From positions 682,001 through 746,000 of the forward strand of contig JAYKXP010000001.1 in assembly GCA_037176845.1 (NCBI GenBank): DNA of 64,000 nt, read 5' to 3'. The notes under the pieces are model-generated. The model ran no database searches and was not told the DNA's origin. It saw only the letters and a list, made by a program, of their open reading frames with translations. Position 1 is the stretch's first letter, and each line of letters opens with the position of its first letter. Positions 1 through 10,876 of the stretch are shown here, one piece after another. Both the position numbers and the translations under genes were made by a program. Source of the stretch: Paramarasmius palmivorus (taxonomy: Eukaryota > Basidiomycota > Agaricomycetes > Agaricales > Marasmiaceae).

Positions 1-71
1 AGCTTGTTGCAATCCCGATAGTACTTGAAGCAACTAATATCGAATGGTTGTTGCTCTTGGCCTCACTCCAG

Positions 72-562
72 GGACTTCTCCTTATTGCTGGGAGAATGGC
101 ATATTATCCTCCCAGTGCACGTGAGATTCCTTGGGAGACTTGGGGGGCCTGCAAATACCAAGATGCTATCATTGAACAACTTCAATCCACAAATGCCCTT
201 TTACATTTACGGTCTTCGAGCTGTGCTCCCAAATAATGAGCCCGGGCACGAGGGTAAACGGTTCTGCGTGTATGATTTTAATACGTACACAATACGACCG
301 GAAGAGAGCACAAATGAGTTCTCCCTCGATGCCGAATATCGATCCGCGGTCCTGGGCTCTACAATTCGGACGAGGTTACCGTGTCGAATTGTTGAAGGGG
401 AACTGCCCACGGCTTTCGGACACCTGCTCTTGACCGAAGATGCTCTAGTGGCAATATCAGACAAGGTATGTAATAGTCCTACTCTATGTGCAAGGTGCTC
501 CTAATTGATTCGTATTTTGACAGGATGGAGAAGAGTCGGAATGGACGTTCTACTCTTTCTAA
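72..562 (+). CDS. hypothetical protein, C-terminal part only
   Basis: Two exons are visible: about 72-465 and 524-562, joined by a 58-nt phase-0 intron (GTATGT at 466, CAG ending at 523). After the splice the frame runs on to end in WTFYSF and a stop at 560-562. A stop codon at 19-21 in this frame means the upstream exon must join near the CAG at 69-71, so the N-terminus lies left of the window. The visible part is rich in short ordered motifs (LSLNNFNPQMPFYIYGLR, RIVEGELPTAFGHLLLTED) and has no signal peptide or membrane segment. The style resembles C-terminal halves of fungal F-box-type proteins, but no F-box is in view, so no function is assigned. Confidence 0.6.
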
Positions 563-963
563 GGGTTGTCGGATATCAAGTCGCAGATCAAAGAGTATTT
601 AGACACGTGGTGCTTTGCGTAGCACTCCTCTTCAATTTAGCCTTGATCGGCATGGAACGTGGGCTCTGTATGGTAGGCGGACTTCGTATGACGATGTCCG
701 TAGAGCACTTTCGGACTCTTTCAAGTTGGTAGTCTTCAGGGAGTTAGACCCCGATTTGGTCAGATCGGGGGGTTGCCAGCTTCAAGCATTCAGCATTGTT
801 TCAGAATTAGAGCCATTGAACATTATACTCTAAAAAGCATCTACCTATCACGTTTTGGGACCTTGACAAAATATCGGATATCAGAAGCTGTAGACAAGAA
901 TTTGGCCTTTGTACCTTTGAATATCGTGTGAATACACAACGATAATAGTACATGTACTACTAC
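563..963. other. intergenic
   Basis: The 3' flank of the hypothetical gene and the 3' flank of the minus-strand oxidase lie here. I see no supported gene or repeat. Confidence 0.5.
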
Positions 964-2762
964 CTACAACCCCTCTGGACCTTCCATATACGCCATATTG
1001 AATCTACAACCGCCACATTCAGCACCACTTCAAAGACCCAATGCGAAGAAAAAACAGGCCACTCACCCATCAACATCATACCTCTCCCTAACACTCCTCA
1101 ACACCTCAAACCCTTTATACGTCTCAAACACCTTTTGCTTCTTGTCACATTCATTGAGGAACAGCGGTACACCAGGACAAGGAGGAAAAAGCTCAAAAAA
1201 CATTCGACGATCCGCTTCCACTTGCCTCCAATCATCTATCGTCGGTTCTCGAAAAGTAACCTGCCACAGGACAGCATTGTACGGTCCCAATTCGTCCCCT
1301 TGGCCCTTCCTATCTGCATCCACATACGTAGACCCAATCATTGGATTTCCGCGCCCAATCTCAATCTGCTTCCCCCGAACAGGTGTAAACGCAAGAGCAG
1401 TGAAATCCAATACATCAGCGTGTTGAATAGCAAAAGCGTGTGTGTATTCATATGCTTGGATGTACTTTTCCGTTGCCTCGTCGTCGCCAGCAGTAAACGC
1501 CGACCCACCAAATACATCTCCAAGGCCTTGCACCTCGGGTGTTTCGTCATTGAGATGCGGCATCTCATTGTATGAGAGTCTTTTTGGGGGTGCTAGGATT
1601 CGGAAACGTGCTGGACAATGGGAGCGCGAGAAACGAGGCAAAGGTGGTGTTGAATTTTTCTTCTGTTTGTTGGGGATCGAGTTTTTGAGGATACGAGTTG
1701 TAGAATAGGTTTAACATGGGAAGTGTGAGTGTTGGTGACCCGGGTGATGTTTCGGTTGACGAGTTCGAGGGTAAGGCGACCTCAACAATAGAAGCTAATA
1801 TCACAGCGTCAGGATCTGTGTTTTCGCGCGTAAAAGCTACGATAGCGCGTATGAGGTTGTGGATTGTCGTGTTGGACGAGTCAAACTAGCGGTTTAATCT
1901 CGTTCAACACTCTTCCATAACAGAAAAGGTAGACAATAAGACTCACGACGAGTATACCTCCATACCACGTCTTATCATCTCCATCGGCCGCGATATCATG
2001 CGTCTGCACAGCGCGCAGTTCGTATTTAACGACTATACCGAATCTACTTCCTCCGCCTTTAAGCGCCCAAAATAAGTCCCGGTATTCGTTCGTTGCAGTT
2101 GCGGTGACGAGTGTACCGTTAACCAACACGACATCCAAGGATATGTACGTATCACATGCGAACCCGTGTCGAGGAGAAAGAAAGGATAATCCACCGCCTA
2201 GAAGGAGTGCGGTGCCTACATCGCTGTTGTCCACAGGTAAGTAAATCTTTGAGTTCTATGTTTTAACTTGGGACACACACACCTAACACGACCACCAACA
2301 GGTGCAACACCATACTTGGCCACCTGGCCTACGGCTTCTCCCCACGTCAACACCCGGCTCGAGAGTGATACTCTCGCTCTCCTTCGTATACACTACCTCG
2401 CGCATGTTGGTAAACAAGATAAGAATCCCATCGTCACCAACGGTATTCCAACCCTTCATCGCACTATGCCCACCACTCTGAACAGCATACCGGACTTTGG
2501 ATTGGAAGATAACACGCATAGCGATCTGTACGTGTTTGGCGTTAGATGGGAGGACGATGCATCCTGGGGTGTAGTATGGTGGACGATTGAAGCCGTTCCA
2601 GGCGTGAAGAGTCGCGTTTGTGTATTCTGGGGTACCTGGGAAGAGAAGAGTGTTGGCTGGGAGGTCATGTTGGAGGTGTGTACAGGCAGATGTACCAGTG
2701 GCGGCGAGAGCGTTGAGAACGAAAAGCAGGGGCAGGAGACTGACTACTATGAAGAGTAGCAT
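964..2762 (-). CDS. secreted FAD-binding oxidase, berberine-bridge/oligosaccharide-oxidase type (two frameshifts)
   Basis: The start at 2762 opens with a signal peptide (MLLFIVVSLLPLLFVLNALA). An FAD_binding_4 (PCMH) domain follows, with the SGGHS motif whose His carries covalent FAD in this family. Further conserved blocks are GGGLSFLSPRHGFACD, LVNGTLVTATATNEY and FWALKGGGSRFGIVVKYEL. Exons are about 2762-2283, 2223-1947 and 1885 downward, with introns of 59 and 61 nt. A short last exon ending near 964 is uncertain; otherwise the frame stops at 1063. Two single-base insertions break the frame: one near 2345-2350, where GTGTTGACG should read GTGTGACG to continue as VTWGEAVGQ, and one in the run at 1581-1590. 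The expected reaction is oxidation of a sugar or small alcohol with O2; the substrate cannot be told. Confidence 0.75.
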
Positions 2763-2803
2763 GATGGCTTAGAATGTGGGTGCCTGGAGTGTTCATGTTA
2801 AGG

Positions 2804-2809
2804 TTTATA
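2804..2809 (-). promoter_or_regulatory. TATA box of the FAD oxidase
   Basis: TATAAA on the minus strand lies about 42 nt upstream of the ATG at 2762, the usual place for a fungal core promoter. Confidence 0.45.
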
Positions 2810-3134
2810 GCACAACGGCTACCGAAGAAGAGATACACTAGAGCATTTTCGCAACATGTATATTTTTGAACTAGCCGAATAAGCTTTTGAATGGCCTGCT
2901 GCGGGTGGGAACTTCTAGCGGCCTTATCCGAACGCGAAAATAGGCGAAAATTTGCTGTCGCGAAGATGCCCTACATACTAGCATGGGCAAAAACCACGCC
3001 ATGGCTATGGACATTGTGGAGAAATGGTCCGTTATCTATCTCCCCAGGCCAGACACTCATCCAAACTTAAATCGCATTCTGAATCCTGAAACATCTTAGT
3101 ACATCAACCTTGCTTTACTACTACAGTTGGAGAA

Positions 3135-4255
3135 CTACTGCAACCCAGCAGCAGGCGTATAAAGCTGCTGCCCATTCTTCTGAAACTCCCGGACCACCTC
3201 CTGTCCTCCACTATCACTAACCAACCAATCCATAAACCACCCGGCAACCTCTACATTCCCCTCATCCTCAGTCATATTCGCAAGTACCGCCGCACACGGA
3301 TTTACCAACACATCATTCAAATCATCCGTTGCTGCCTTAAATATATCTAGACTGCCTGTGACATCCGAAGGGGAGGAAAGCCACGTTCCTTTATCCGTAA
3401 TAGTGTATTCGTCCAATACGGATGCGGCTTGGAGTGCTTGTAAGGGAAAGCGCGGATATTGGTGATACCATGTTGAGTAGGCGTATGCCCAGGGTACTTG
3501 TCCGATTTGGATAAAGATTTGGGATTCTTTGATGTTGGTCGCGCTTTTGTCGAAGCGGGAGAGGAATCGGACTGGTGGACGGACGCTGGGATCTGGAGGT
3601 ATAGCGTTGTCGGCGTTACCTCCTGTGACGATTTTGTTGAACATGTCGTTCACGGAATCATCCTCGGTCGACAGTTGTGCTGGGTTGGATTTTGGGACCG
3701 ACTAGTAGGAAGTGGTCCTGTTGCGTATACGCTTGTGTGAGTACTATATATATCTCAGGAAGAGGAAGAAACACTAACCAAAAACACCAACTCTCTCTTA
3801 ACCGCCGAACCTGAGTTGACAGCTTGCGTCTCCGCAGCTTCGTTGTACGTCAACCCCACATCGACTTGCTTTTCTTCGATGTAGTGTAAAGTCTGTGTCG
3901 TGTCGCCTAGATACCACGCAGCCAAGAACGGATCTACGCCTTTTTCTTTAACAGCCCATTGGATGAAGGCGTCTGCGAAGGCGCCTACGAGACCGGATTG
4001 ACCGGCACCTCCGTTACCGATGCGGAGACGGATGGGGGTGTCTGCAGTACTGGGAAAGCCGCCATCGTAGGTGGCCTGTGGGAGGAGAGCAGAAGCGGTG
4101 GTGGATGCGGCGGGGCCGTGGGAGGTAGAGAGGATTATGGGAGTGGGGGTGGTTGAGGCGGCAGCGACGTTTTGAGCAGAGTTGGGGTTGGTGTTGACAG
4201 AGGAAAAGAGAGGTAAGGAAGCAGCGATGTGGGCTTGGAGGTTGAGTAATGGCAT
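3135..4255 (-). CDS. PBP-like (tungstate-binding TupA type) extracellular protein (one frameshift)
   Basis: There are two exons, 4255-3779 and 3717-3135, with a 61-nt intron. The N-terminal stretch MPLLNLQAHIAASLPLFSSV may be a weak secretion signal. Family marks of the PBP_like domain are RLRIGNGGAGQSGL, the block TLHYIEEKQVDVGLTYNEAA, and DHFLLVGPKSNPA at the start of exon 2. The C-terminal block EDEGNVEVAGWFMDWLVSDSGG is also typical. The fold binds tungstate or molybdate oxyanions in bacterial ABC uptake systems; in fungi the protein stands alone and its ligand is unproven. The frame breaks in the four-base homopolymer at 3690-3693 just inside exon 2, where one base fewer restores it. It lies downstream of the FAD oxidase on the same strand, but the two have separate flanks. 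Confidence 0.7.
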
Positions 4256-5582
4256 TGTGAGTTAGAGCTTTGGTAGTAGAGCTTGGGGGCTGAGGTGCGT
4301 ATATATGTGTTTACGACTCGCGACAGACTCGGACTTGGGGTCAACTTCTGATGCCGTAGATATGCATCGATTTCATATCTTGAGCTTGTTCGCGTTCGTG
4401 TTCGTTTTCGTGTTCATGTTGATATTGTGCACTTGACCTGGTCTTCCATTAAGGCTGTCTGTCAGACCTAGAACATTAACGTGTAGAATTGGGGGTTGTG
4501 ATGGTTGTGATATCTCTGAGGTCGGTCCGTACATTGTCATGCGTGTTGATGTCGGACTTTGGATACAGGAATACCGTCTTGGCCAGGTGTTCTTGGAGGT
4601 GTGCAAGATAGACGCCTGAAGGCACGACTTTGACAGGCTACAGAACACTGATGTCAGTGATAAAGGCAAGTGGATTGAAGGCGGCCTGGCGTACCCAGTG
4701 CAGTTCAGCGACGATCCCTGTGTGGACTCGCGATTTGTTCTCGGAGCTAGCATCGGGAGCCTATGAGATCGTGAATCGCGAGTCGCTTTACGAATCGGAA
4801 AAAGGCACATACCTTGAAACATCCTCGACCGATAAACGGTCCGCTCTATGCTGTGTGTGACTTCCGGCGTCTGTGAGGGTTATTGAAAATACCAAAAACG
4901 GGGCTTCGAGTGGTCAAGTGTTCAAACGTTCACTGCGCTTTCGGTCGGTTCAACGACAGATTAACTTGGCATAGCAGATAGCTGTGAACATTGCTCTGCC
5001 AGTTACGAAGCGGGTAACACTGTGAAAGAGGCTATAGCTGTACATGTAGCCGGCTGTTGATACATATCAGCCTCTATCAACGCGTCAGAAAGCACAGATG
5101 AATCATTGGGAGTATGACTTACTCTAGCTGACTCGGCTGAAATTGGGTACCTGGGCTGACAAAGCGATAACATACATATGGCGTTGAATCAGAACCCCGC
5201 AGAACCCCACTTGCGCGACCTGCGCTCTTTGAGAGCAGAGGAAGCCCAAATAGCAGTATGATGGAAAGTTGGGGGACGTTGACGTTGACGGGTAGTGTAT
5301 ATCGCTGTTATAGACCAAGATCACATTTGTACCGCCTCCAGAGAGTATCTCTTGCAGGACATATTTCATGCATGGTGTCGAAATCCAAGAACAAAGGAAT
5401 TTGAGCGCTGCACTGCCTTTTTTTCATGAATTGTGGAAAAAAAGACGAGATAGGCAAGGTACGTGACAGCGAAAAATCAAACTAGCCTGACAAGCACCTT
5501 TTCCACCGACCACCACCGACCACTACCGACGACTCACCAAGGACACCCGTTGGTCCCACAGAAACCTATTACTTCCTCTTTT
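4256..5582. other. divergent intergenic region
   Basis: This is the promoter region shared by the PBP-like gene (minus) and the FHA-RING gene (plus). A TATA-like GTATATATG occurs near 4299-4308. Around 4386-4420 there is a short imperfect run of GTTCGT-like hexamers. The ORFs at 4373-4822 and 4630-4860 show no family motif and are not called. Confidence 0.4.
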
Positions 5583-7540
5583 ATGGACCCAAATTCGCAT
5601 GCAGGCAACGACAGCCCGCCATTGCGGTCAACAATTCTCAGTTCATTCCTCAGAGGCAGACCCCGCAATTCATCACAATCCCATACAGATCCCCTACGTG
5701 AACTCTCCCCTTCTCCTCCATCCCACAATCAACCACCTTCTCCAGGTGCTATAGCAGCTGTCGCCGCAGTCACCAACTACACAAACAGAATTCAACCATC
5801 CACTTCCAACCCCCCAAGCCTAGGTTTATCTCACATGCTCAGGAGAAGACGTTCGGCGGGTGCTATCAATACTAGCACAAGTATGGCTTCATCGCCATCC
5901 ATGAATAACAATAACAATGCCAGCAACGCAACAACGCCGATTAGTGCTGCGCGACCGTCTCAACTCCCCAATCCATCCACCTCCGCCTCCACCTGTTGTA
6001 GCAGGCACATACCGTATTCGTCTCGTACCCCATTTAGAATCTCGCCGTTCCCTCAAATTCGATCCTATAACTCGCGATCTCAAACCCTCAGATGCAGCTC
6101 TCCGTATCGGTCGGTTCACAGATCGCTCGGGCTTAGGGCTCGCAGCCGTCAACGCTTTGGGTTCAAACAAGCTAGCTTTCAAATCCAAGGTTGTTTCGAG
6201 GGCACATGCAGAGATTAGTGTCGATTCTACAGGAAAGTTTTGGATCAAGGACACAAAGAGTAGTTCTGGGACGTTTCTCAATCATATGAGATTGAGTCCG
6301 GCGAATACGGAGAGTCGGGCGCATCAGGTTAGAGACGGTGATATATTACAGTTGGGCGTGGACTATCAAGGTGGCACGGAAGATATTTACAAGAGCGTAA
6401 AGATTAGGATTGAGCTTGGAAGAGAGTGGCAGTCGGGTGCTAATGCTTTCAAGTTGGTGTCCTGTCTCTTTTCAAGTTGGCTTGGTGCTGATTCTTTTTT
6501 TTAGTACAACTGCCATCAAGAACCTAAAGACACTAGCTGTCGGTGTCACCTCTACTACCACACCGAGAACGATGACTGGCGGTATGAAATCGTCCGCTAA
6601 ATCAGGTTTCCCAGACTGCTGCATATGTATGTATACGTCATTCATCTGTTCCTTCTCCAATTCGTTCTCACTTGTTCGTTTTCAGGCCTCTTCGGTGTCA
6701 CTATCCGCCAGGCCTTATTCATCGCTCCATGTTCCCATGCCTTCCACTACAAATGCATCCGACCTCTCCTCGAAAACCACCACCCAGCCTTCTCTTGTCC
6801 GCTCTGTCGCACATTTGCCGATCTCGAAGAAGACGTCGAGATTGAAATAGAATACGAAGAAGAGGATCTCGAGATGCTCGAAGACGACGGTCCATTAACA
6901 GCAGGACCTTCCAACGCCAAGAACGCGTTGAGTTCAAATGCCAATGGACAGACTGACGACGGCGAGGACTCTGGTGTCGAAGAAGTCGCAGCTGCTCTGC
7001 GATCAGGAATGACGGGACCTTCACCGCAAGCTGAAAGGGAACGCGAGAGAGAACGTGAACGAGAGGCTGGAGCTGAGACGGAAGTCGAAGCTGATAATGG
7101 GTTGAATCCGTTTAGGAATCGACGAGCTGCAGGTAATCGGAGCGTCCGACGAAGACAGTCACGAGCGATGAGTTTTATGGATGAAGGAGACGAATTATTT
7201 GTTCCTACTGATGGGGAGGCAGCTGGTAGATCAGCTGGTCATTCGGAGGAAGAGTTGGTGTTGCTTGATGTTGGTGGTGATGAAGTCGAGAGAGGGAGTG
7301 GTTCCGAAGCAGGAAACCCAGGTTTGGTGGCGTTGGAGCGAGATGCTGACATGGCAGATCTGGCAGGGTTCTACGATGGCTCGTCAGAGAAGCGAAGCGA
7401 TGGCAGAAGATGATCCAGATGTTGTGATTGTCGATGCGAATGGGACGCCACTCGGCGCTGTTATCGATGCTGGTGGTAGTGGAATTGGCGGAGTTGATAG
7501 CGGGAGCGAGAGCGCTGTTGGAGGAAAGAGGAAGCGGTGA
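5583..7540 (+). CDS. FHA-RING E3 ubiquitin ligase, Dma1/Chfr type (frameshift)
   Basis: This is a mitotic-checkpoint type ubiquitin ligase: the FHA domain binds phosphothreonine and the RING recruits E2. The N-terminal 110 residues are Ser/Pro-rich and disordered. The FHA domain spans about 6010-6430 (RIGRFTDRSG, SKVVSRAHAEI, DTKSSSGTFLNH). The RING-H2 finger spans 6615-6815, with CCIC, APCSHAFHYKC and SCPLC. An acidic tail follows. Introns are 6453-6504 and 6627-6685; the second falls inside a RING cysteine codon. A one-base insertion near 5965-5975 separates the N-terminal and FHA frames. Near 7380 the frame can end at 7413 or, with one more shift, continue to KRKR at 7540. The start at 5583 is preferred over 5463 because of the MDPN context. 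Confidence 0.75.
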
Positions 7541-8572
7541 GTTGTAAGTAAACTCTTTCTCCTTTCTGGTTGTCTCCAACCCGGTTCTAACACCGCTTGC
7601 AGCACTCGCAATATTCGGCTCTGCTGCTTTCTCGTCTTGTGTTGTACCATCCTATCGCGTTTATTCCCAGCACACATTTCGAGTCTCCTCGTTTACTTAT
7701 CTATTCTATTATGTTTCCGCTATATTGTTATCGTGTCGCTTCTACATCGTTTGTTACTTTATGGCTGTCTCATCCTTCTTTTTCTCCTCTTACTTTCTCC
7801 TCTCATTTTCACGGAGCGTTAGTGGGCAGTACATAGGAGTGCTACACACATACATACACATTACATACAGACAGACTGGCAGATATGTAGACAGACTTGC
7901 GACAATTCTCGGTTTTTGACTCGTGCTGTCCAACATTCTCTTTGATCCATGCATACACATTGTACACTATTTTATCTCTTAGTGGGTTTGAAGACGACTG
8001 AAGTAGATTTCTGTTCTCGTGCATACATTATTGTCGAATTTTAATGACGGCCAGCGCATCTCTGAGTCTTTGGCGGAAAGGCCGGCGGGCCGCTTCCCCG
8101 CTACATAACTTACGCCTCGACATCCATGTTCGTTTTGAGCATCTTTGACTCTATGAGCATTTTCGCCCTCAAATCATGCTGTGAGCTGTACAAAGAGGTA
8201 CCAGGCACCTGTGAAATGCGTTTTCCGAGATAAATTTGGGTCAATCAGGTCATGCCAGTACCATTAGCCATGGCGATTTTTTTTCTGATCCGCTCATGGT
8301 GAGTGTTTGAAGACCTGTCTTCTACCTTTACTCACTAGTACCTTCTTCTGTGTCCTGCAAACTTTATCTCTGTGTACTCGGCATCATCGATGCAACCACT
8401 CTCCAGGTTTGTCTTTTAGAAGTGGGATACCAAACGCGCTACCGTTCAGTTTTGGCTTTGAAAATTGAAGACCACGACGGAAGGAACATCTGGCGCCATG
8501 ATAACAGACGTCAATGCGACGCCTTTCTCGGATAAACGTCACGCATATTCGATGCGCCGCCTCAAAGACACA
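7541..8572. other. 3' UTR and intergenic
   Basis: This region is T-rich downstream of the FHA-RING gene. A good GT-AG intron (7537-7602) overlaps the stop codon; see findings. A repetitive ACATACA stretch lies at 7840-7875. I see no independent gene to 8572. Confidence 0.4.
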
Positions 8573-10482
8573 ATGCACATCGGAGAGCCCATTTACCCTC
8601 GACGCGTGTCCCTTGCTGTCACCATCGACAACACCCTGGGGCAACGTTGATCGGGTTCGCTCTCTCTTGTGCTCTCCTTGGTATACTGGTGCATCAAACT
8701 TTCGTCTACTTTATGAGATTTCATGAAGATAAAAAGGTTTACAAGGTGATAGTGCGTACCTTCTCTTTCCGTGGTTCATGTCTGCTTTGCTAAAATACGT
8801 CTTCAGGTAGCTGTTATCGTGTATACATCCCTTTGAATTGTTTATTTCCGCAACCGATTGACTGATTTGAGGAAGTATTCTAGAGGTCTTTGACCAGATT
8901 TTAATTGGGCATTTCGTGTATCACTTTACTATTGTCGACTTTTCTAATCCTTTGGCGCTTTTTACATCTTCGGAGACGTGGTATGTGATCCATGTTGTGT
9001 TGATGCATGCTATGCTCATCTCGCCGCCAGGTCAATAATTGTGAGTGATATGAATTACGGAGAGTTCGAAGAGGGATTTATTTGAGTTGTACGGGATAGC
9101 TGTAGCAAACGATTGGTGTGAGTTTCTTGGGTTTAGTTTCATCGACGTGTGGAACACTGACTTACAGTTTAGGCGACTGTTGATCCATAGTAACTCTGTG
9201 AGCATGCAATTGCTTTGATCGCGAACATAGCTCATGATGTTGGCCTTGCTAGTTGCTATGCTCTACGAGTGTGGAGATGTAAGTTTCCTGTCTATTCTAG
9301 TAGTTCCTGACCGTTAGCTCACATACAATAGTCAGCGGAAGAAAATATTGGATCACTGGGCTTCTTGTAGGCAATATATCCTTGTTTTCAAAACGTATCT
9401 ATTCACACTGTGGACGCCTTCAGGTTGGATTGACACGCTACTTCATTTGACGTCTGTTCTCACTGTTGGTATCTAGTATGCTCATTAGGTCGGTGGAATT
9501 GCCTCCCTTGCACGTATCTGACTGATACATTGGGTGTAGCGTTCACGATCAAAGCGTAGGCTTGTCCAACCCCTGCCACTCTGCAAAGCTGAAAGATTGC
9601 TAGTTTTGCTTTGGCCACCACAGCTGAGGCACCCAGGATTAAGGTGGGCTATCCCAAAAGTTCTGCAAGACAATTGTAGATATCTCTATAGCAAATTGGA
9701 TCGGCCAGCGGCGCCTTGCGTTCGGCGCTGCTTCCGATATTGCTACAGCTGCCGCTCTTTGCTACTTTCTCGACAGACTACGCAAAGACTTTCAGCATGC
9801 CTTTAGTGCATCGAAACTCGTCAACAATCTGGTACGATACGCCATTGGTACAGGGGCTGTAACGAGGCAAGTGAAAAATTCTCTGCATGCATACTGTTGT
9901 ATGCTTAACGTTGCTCAGTCTGGCAGTAGTGCGTTCTTCGATACCCTTGAGCCAGTCTTATGGGCTTACTCTTTCTCATAGTTCAATGTGATGCCCCAAA
10001 ACTTAATATTCACAGCGATTTACTTCGTCTTAAGCAAATGTAAGATCCTGAACTCTGTTGTTCGAATGAATAATGACCTTTAAAGGCTACGCGATCTCGT
10101 TTATGGCAACGTACGTCTACTAACTTGTGATGTTGAATGCGATACTCACTTCGGCGCCAATCTCAGCTTGAACACCCGACGACTAGTGAATGGTCGTGGA
10201 ACGGATAATTCTACCAGCCGTGAACACTCAGAGTAAGTACGGAGCAGGAACGTGTTTGTTAATACAACAATGCAAGTGACTAGGGATCCCGAGAGCCCGA
10301 TATGGACAACCATTCGCAGCAAGGTATGTCTTCTTCTGGCGCGCTTGTGTCTATGCTGAAGCTTTTCTTCGCAGCTGATCGAAAAGTTTGAGAATATCTC
10401 TCTCCAAGTTATTAATTCAGCTCACAAAGGTGTCAGTCTCCTTGCGATGGCAATGCCATGGCCCATGCAATGCACATACTGA
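8573..10482 (+). CDS. DUF6534-type seven-helix membrane protein (many short exons, frameshifts)
   Basis: The gene has about 12 short exons and no long ORF. Hydrophobic segments in order include TLIGFALSCALLGILVHQTF (about 8645), VAVIVILEVFDQILIGH (8808-8915), the TW/DLFELYGIAVANDW join, FCYALRVWRFSGRKYW (about 9285-9350), ASDIATAAALCYFLDRLR (9730-9780) and LIFTAIYFVLSK (about 10000-10040). It ends with a cytoplasmic tail to the stop at 10480-10482. The GAASD..ALCYFL and FVLSKCYAISFMATLNTR blocks are the DUF6534 signature. The intron at 9868-9918 is GC-AG. One G is missing in the GGGG run at about 8638-8641 (after IDNTLG), and a second break lies near 9520-9525. The exon join near 9224 is weak. 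This large basidiomycete family of unknown function is probably sited in the plasma membrane. Confidence 0.7.
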
Positions 10483-10876
10483 TAGTCCTTTATGGCTGGC
10501 CCTACCACTCTAGCTAGCGTCCCCCAATTTTCCACTCTACCTCCGTTTGTGGCTGAATATCTTTCGCGGTCTTTTGACTGCTAGTCGCTCCTTGTAAATC
10601 ACTGTAGTAGTAAGTACCTCCAACACGTTCCTATGAAAATGACGTCATACCGTTGTCTGTCGTGGGAAACGCCAAAATTTCCTCGAACCGGGATGATCTC
10701 TCCTGATCTCTCGATCAGACCTTCTTAGCACTTCGCCTCATCTTCTGTGAGGCGTAAGTTCTTTCAGATGACAGATTTTCCGTTCTATTTCCCAATTGCT
10801 ATAGTGCAGCATGTGTTCGTTCTTTGCTTTCGTTATGTAGAGACAACATGTTCTACTATTTCATACGATTGGGAGA
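10483..10876. other. convergent intergenic region
   Basis: This is the 3' space between the DUF6534 gene (plus) and the ferric reductase (minus). I see no supported gene. Confidence 0.5.

Noticed and set aside
4373..4822. Minus ORF of 149 codons upstream of the PBP-like gene
   Set aside because: Its composition is unlike its neighbours and it has no motif. It is probably chance in the divergent promoter.
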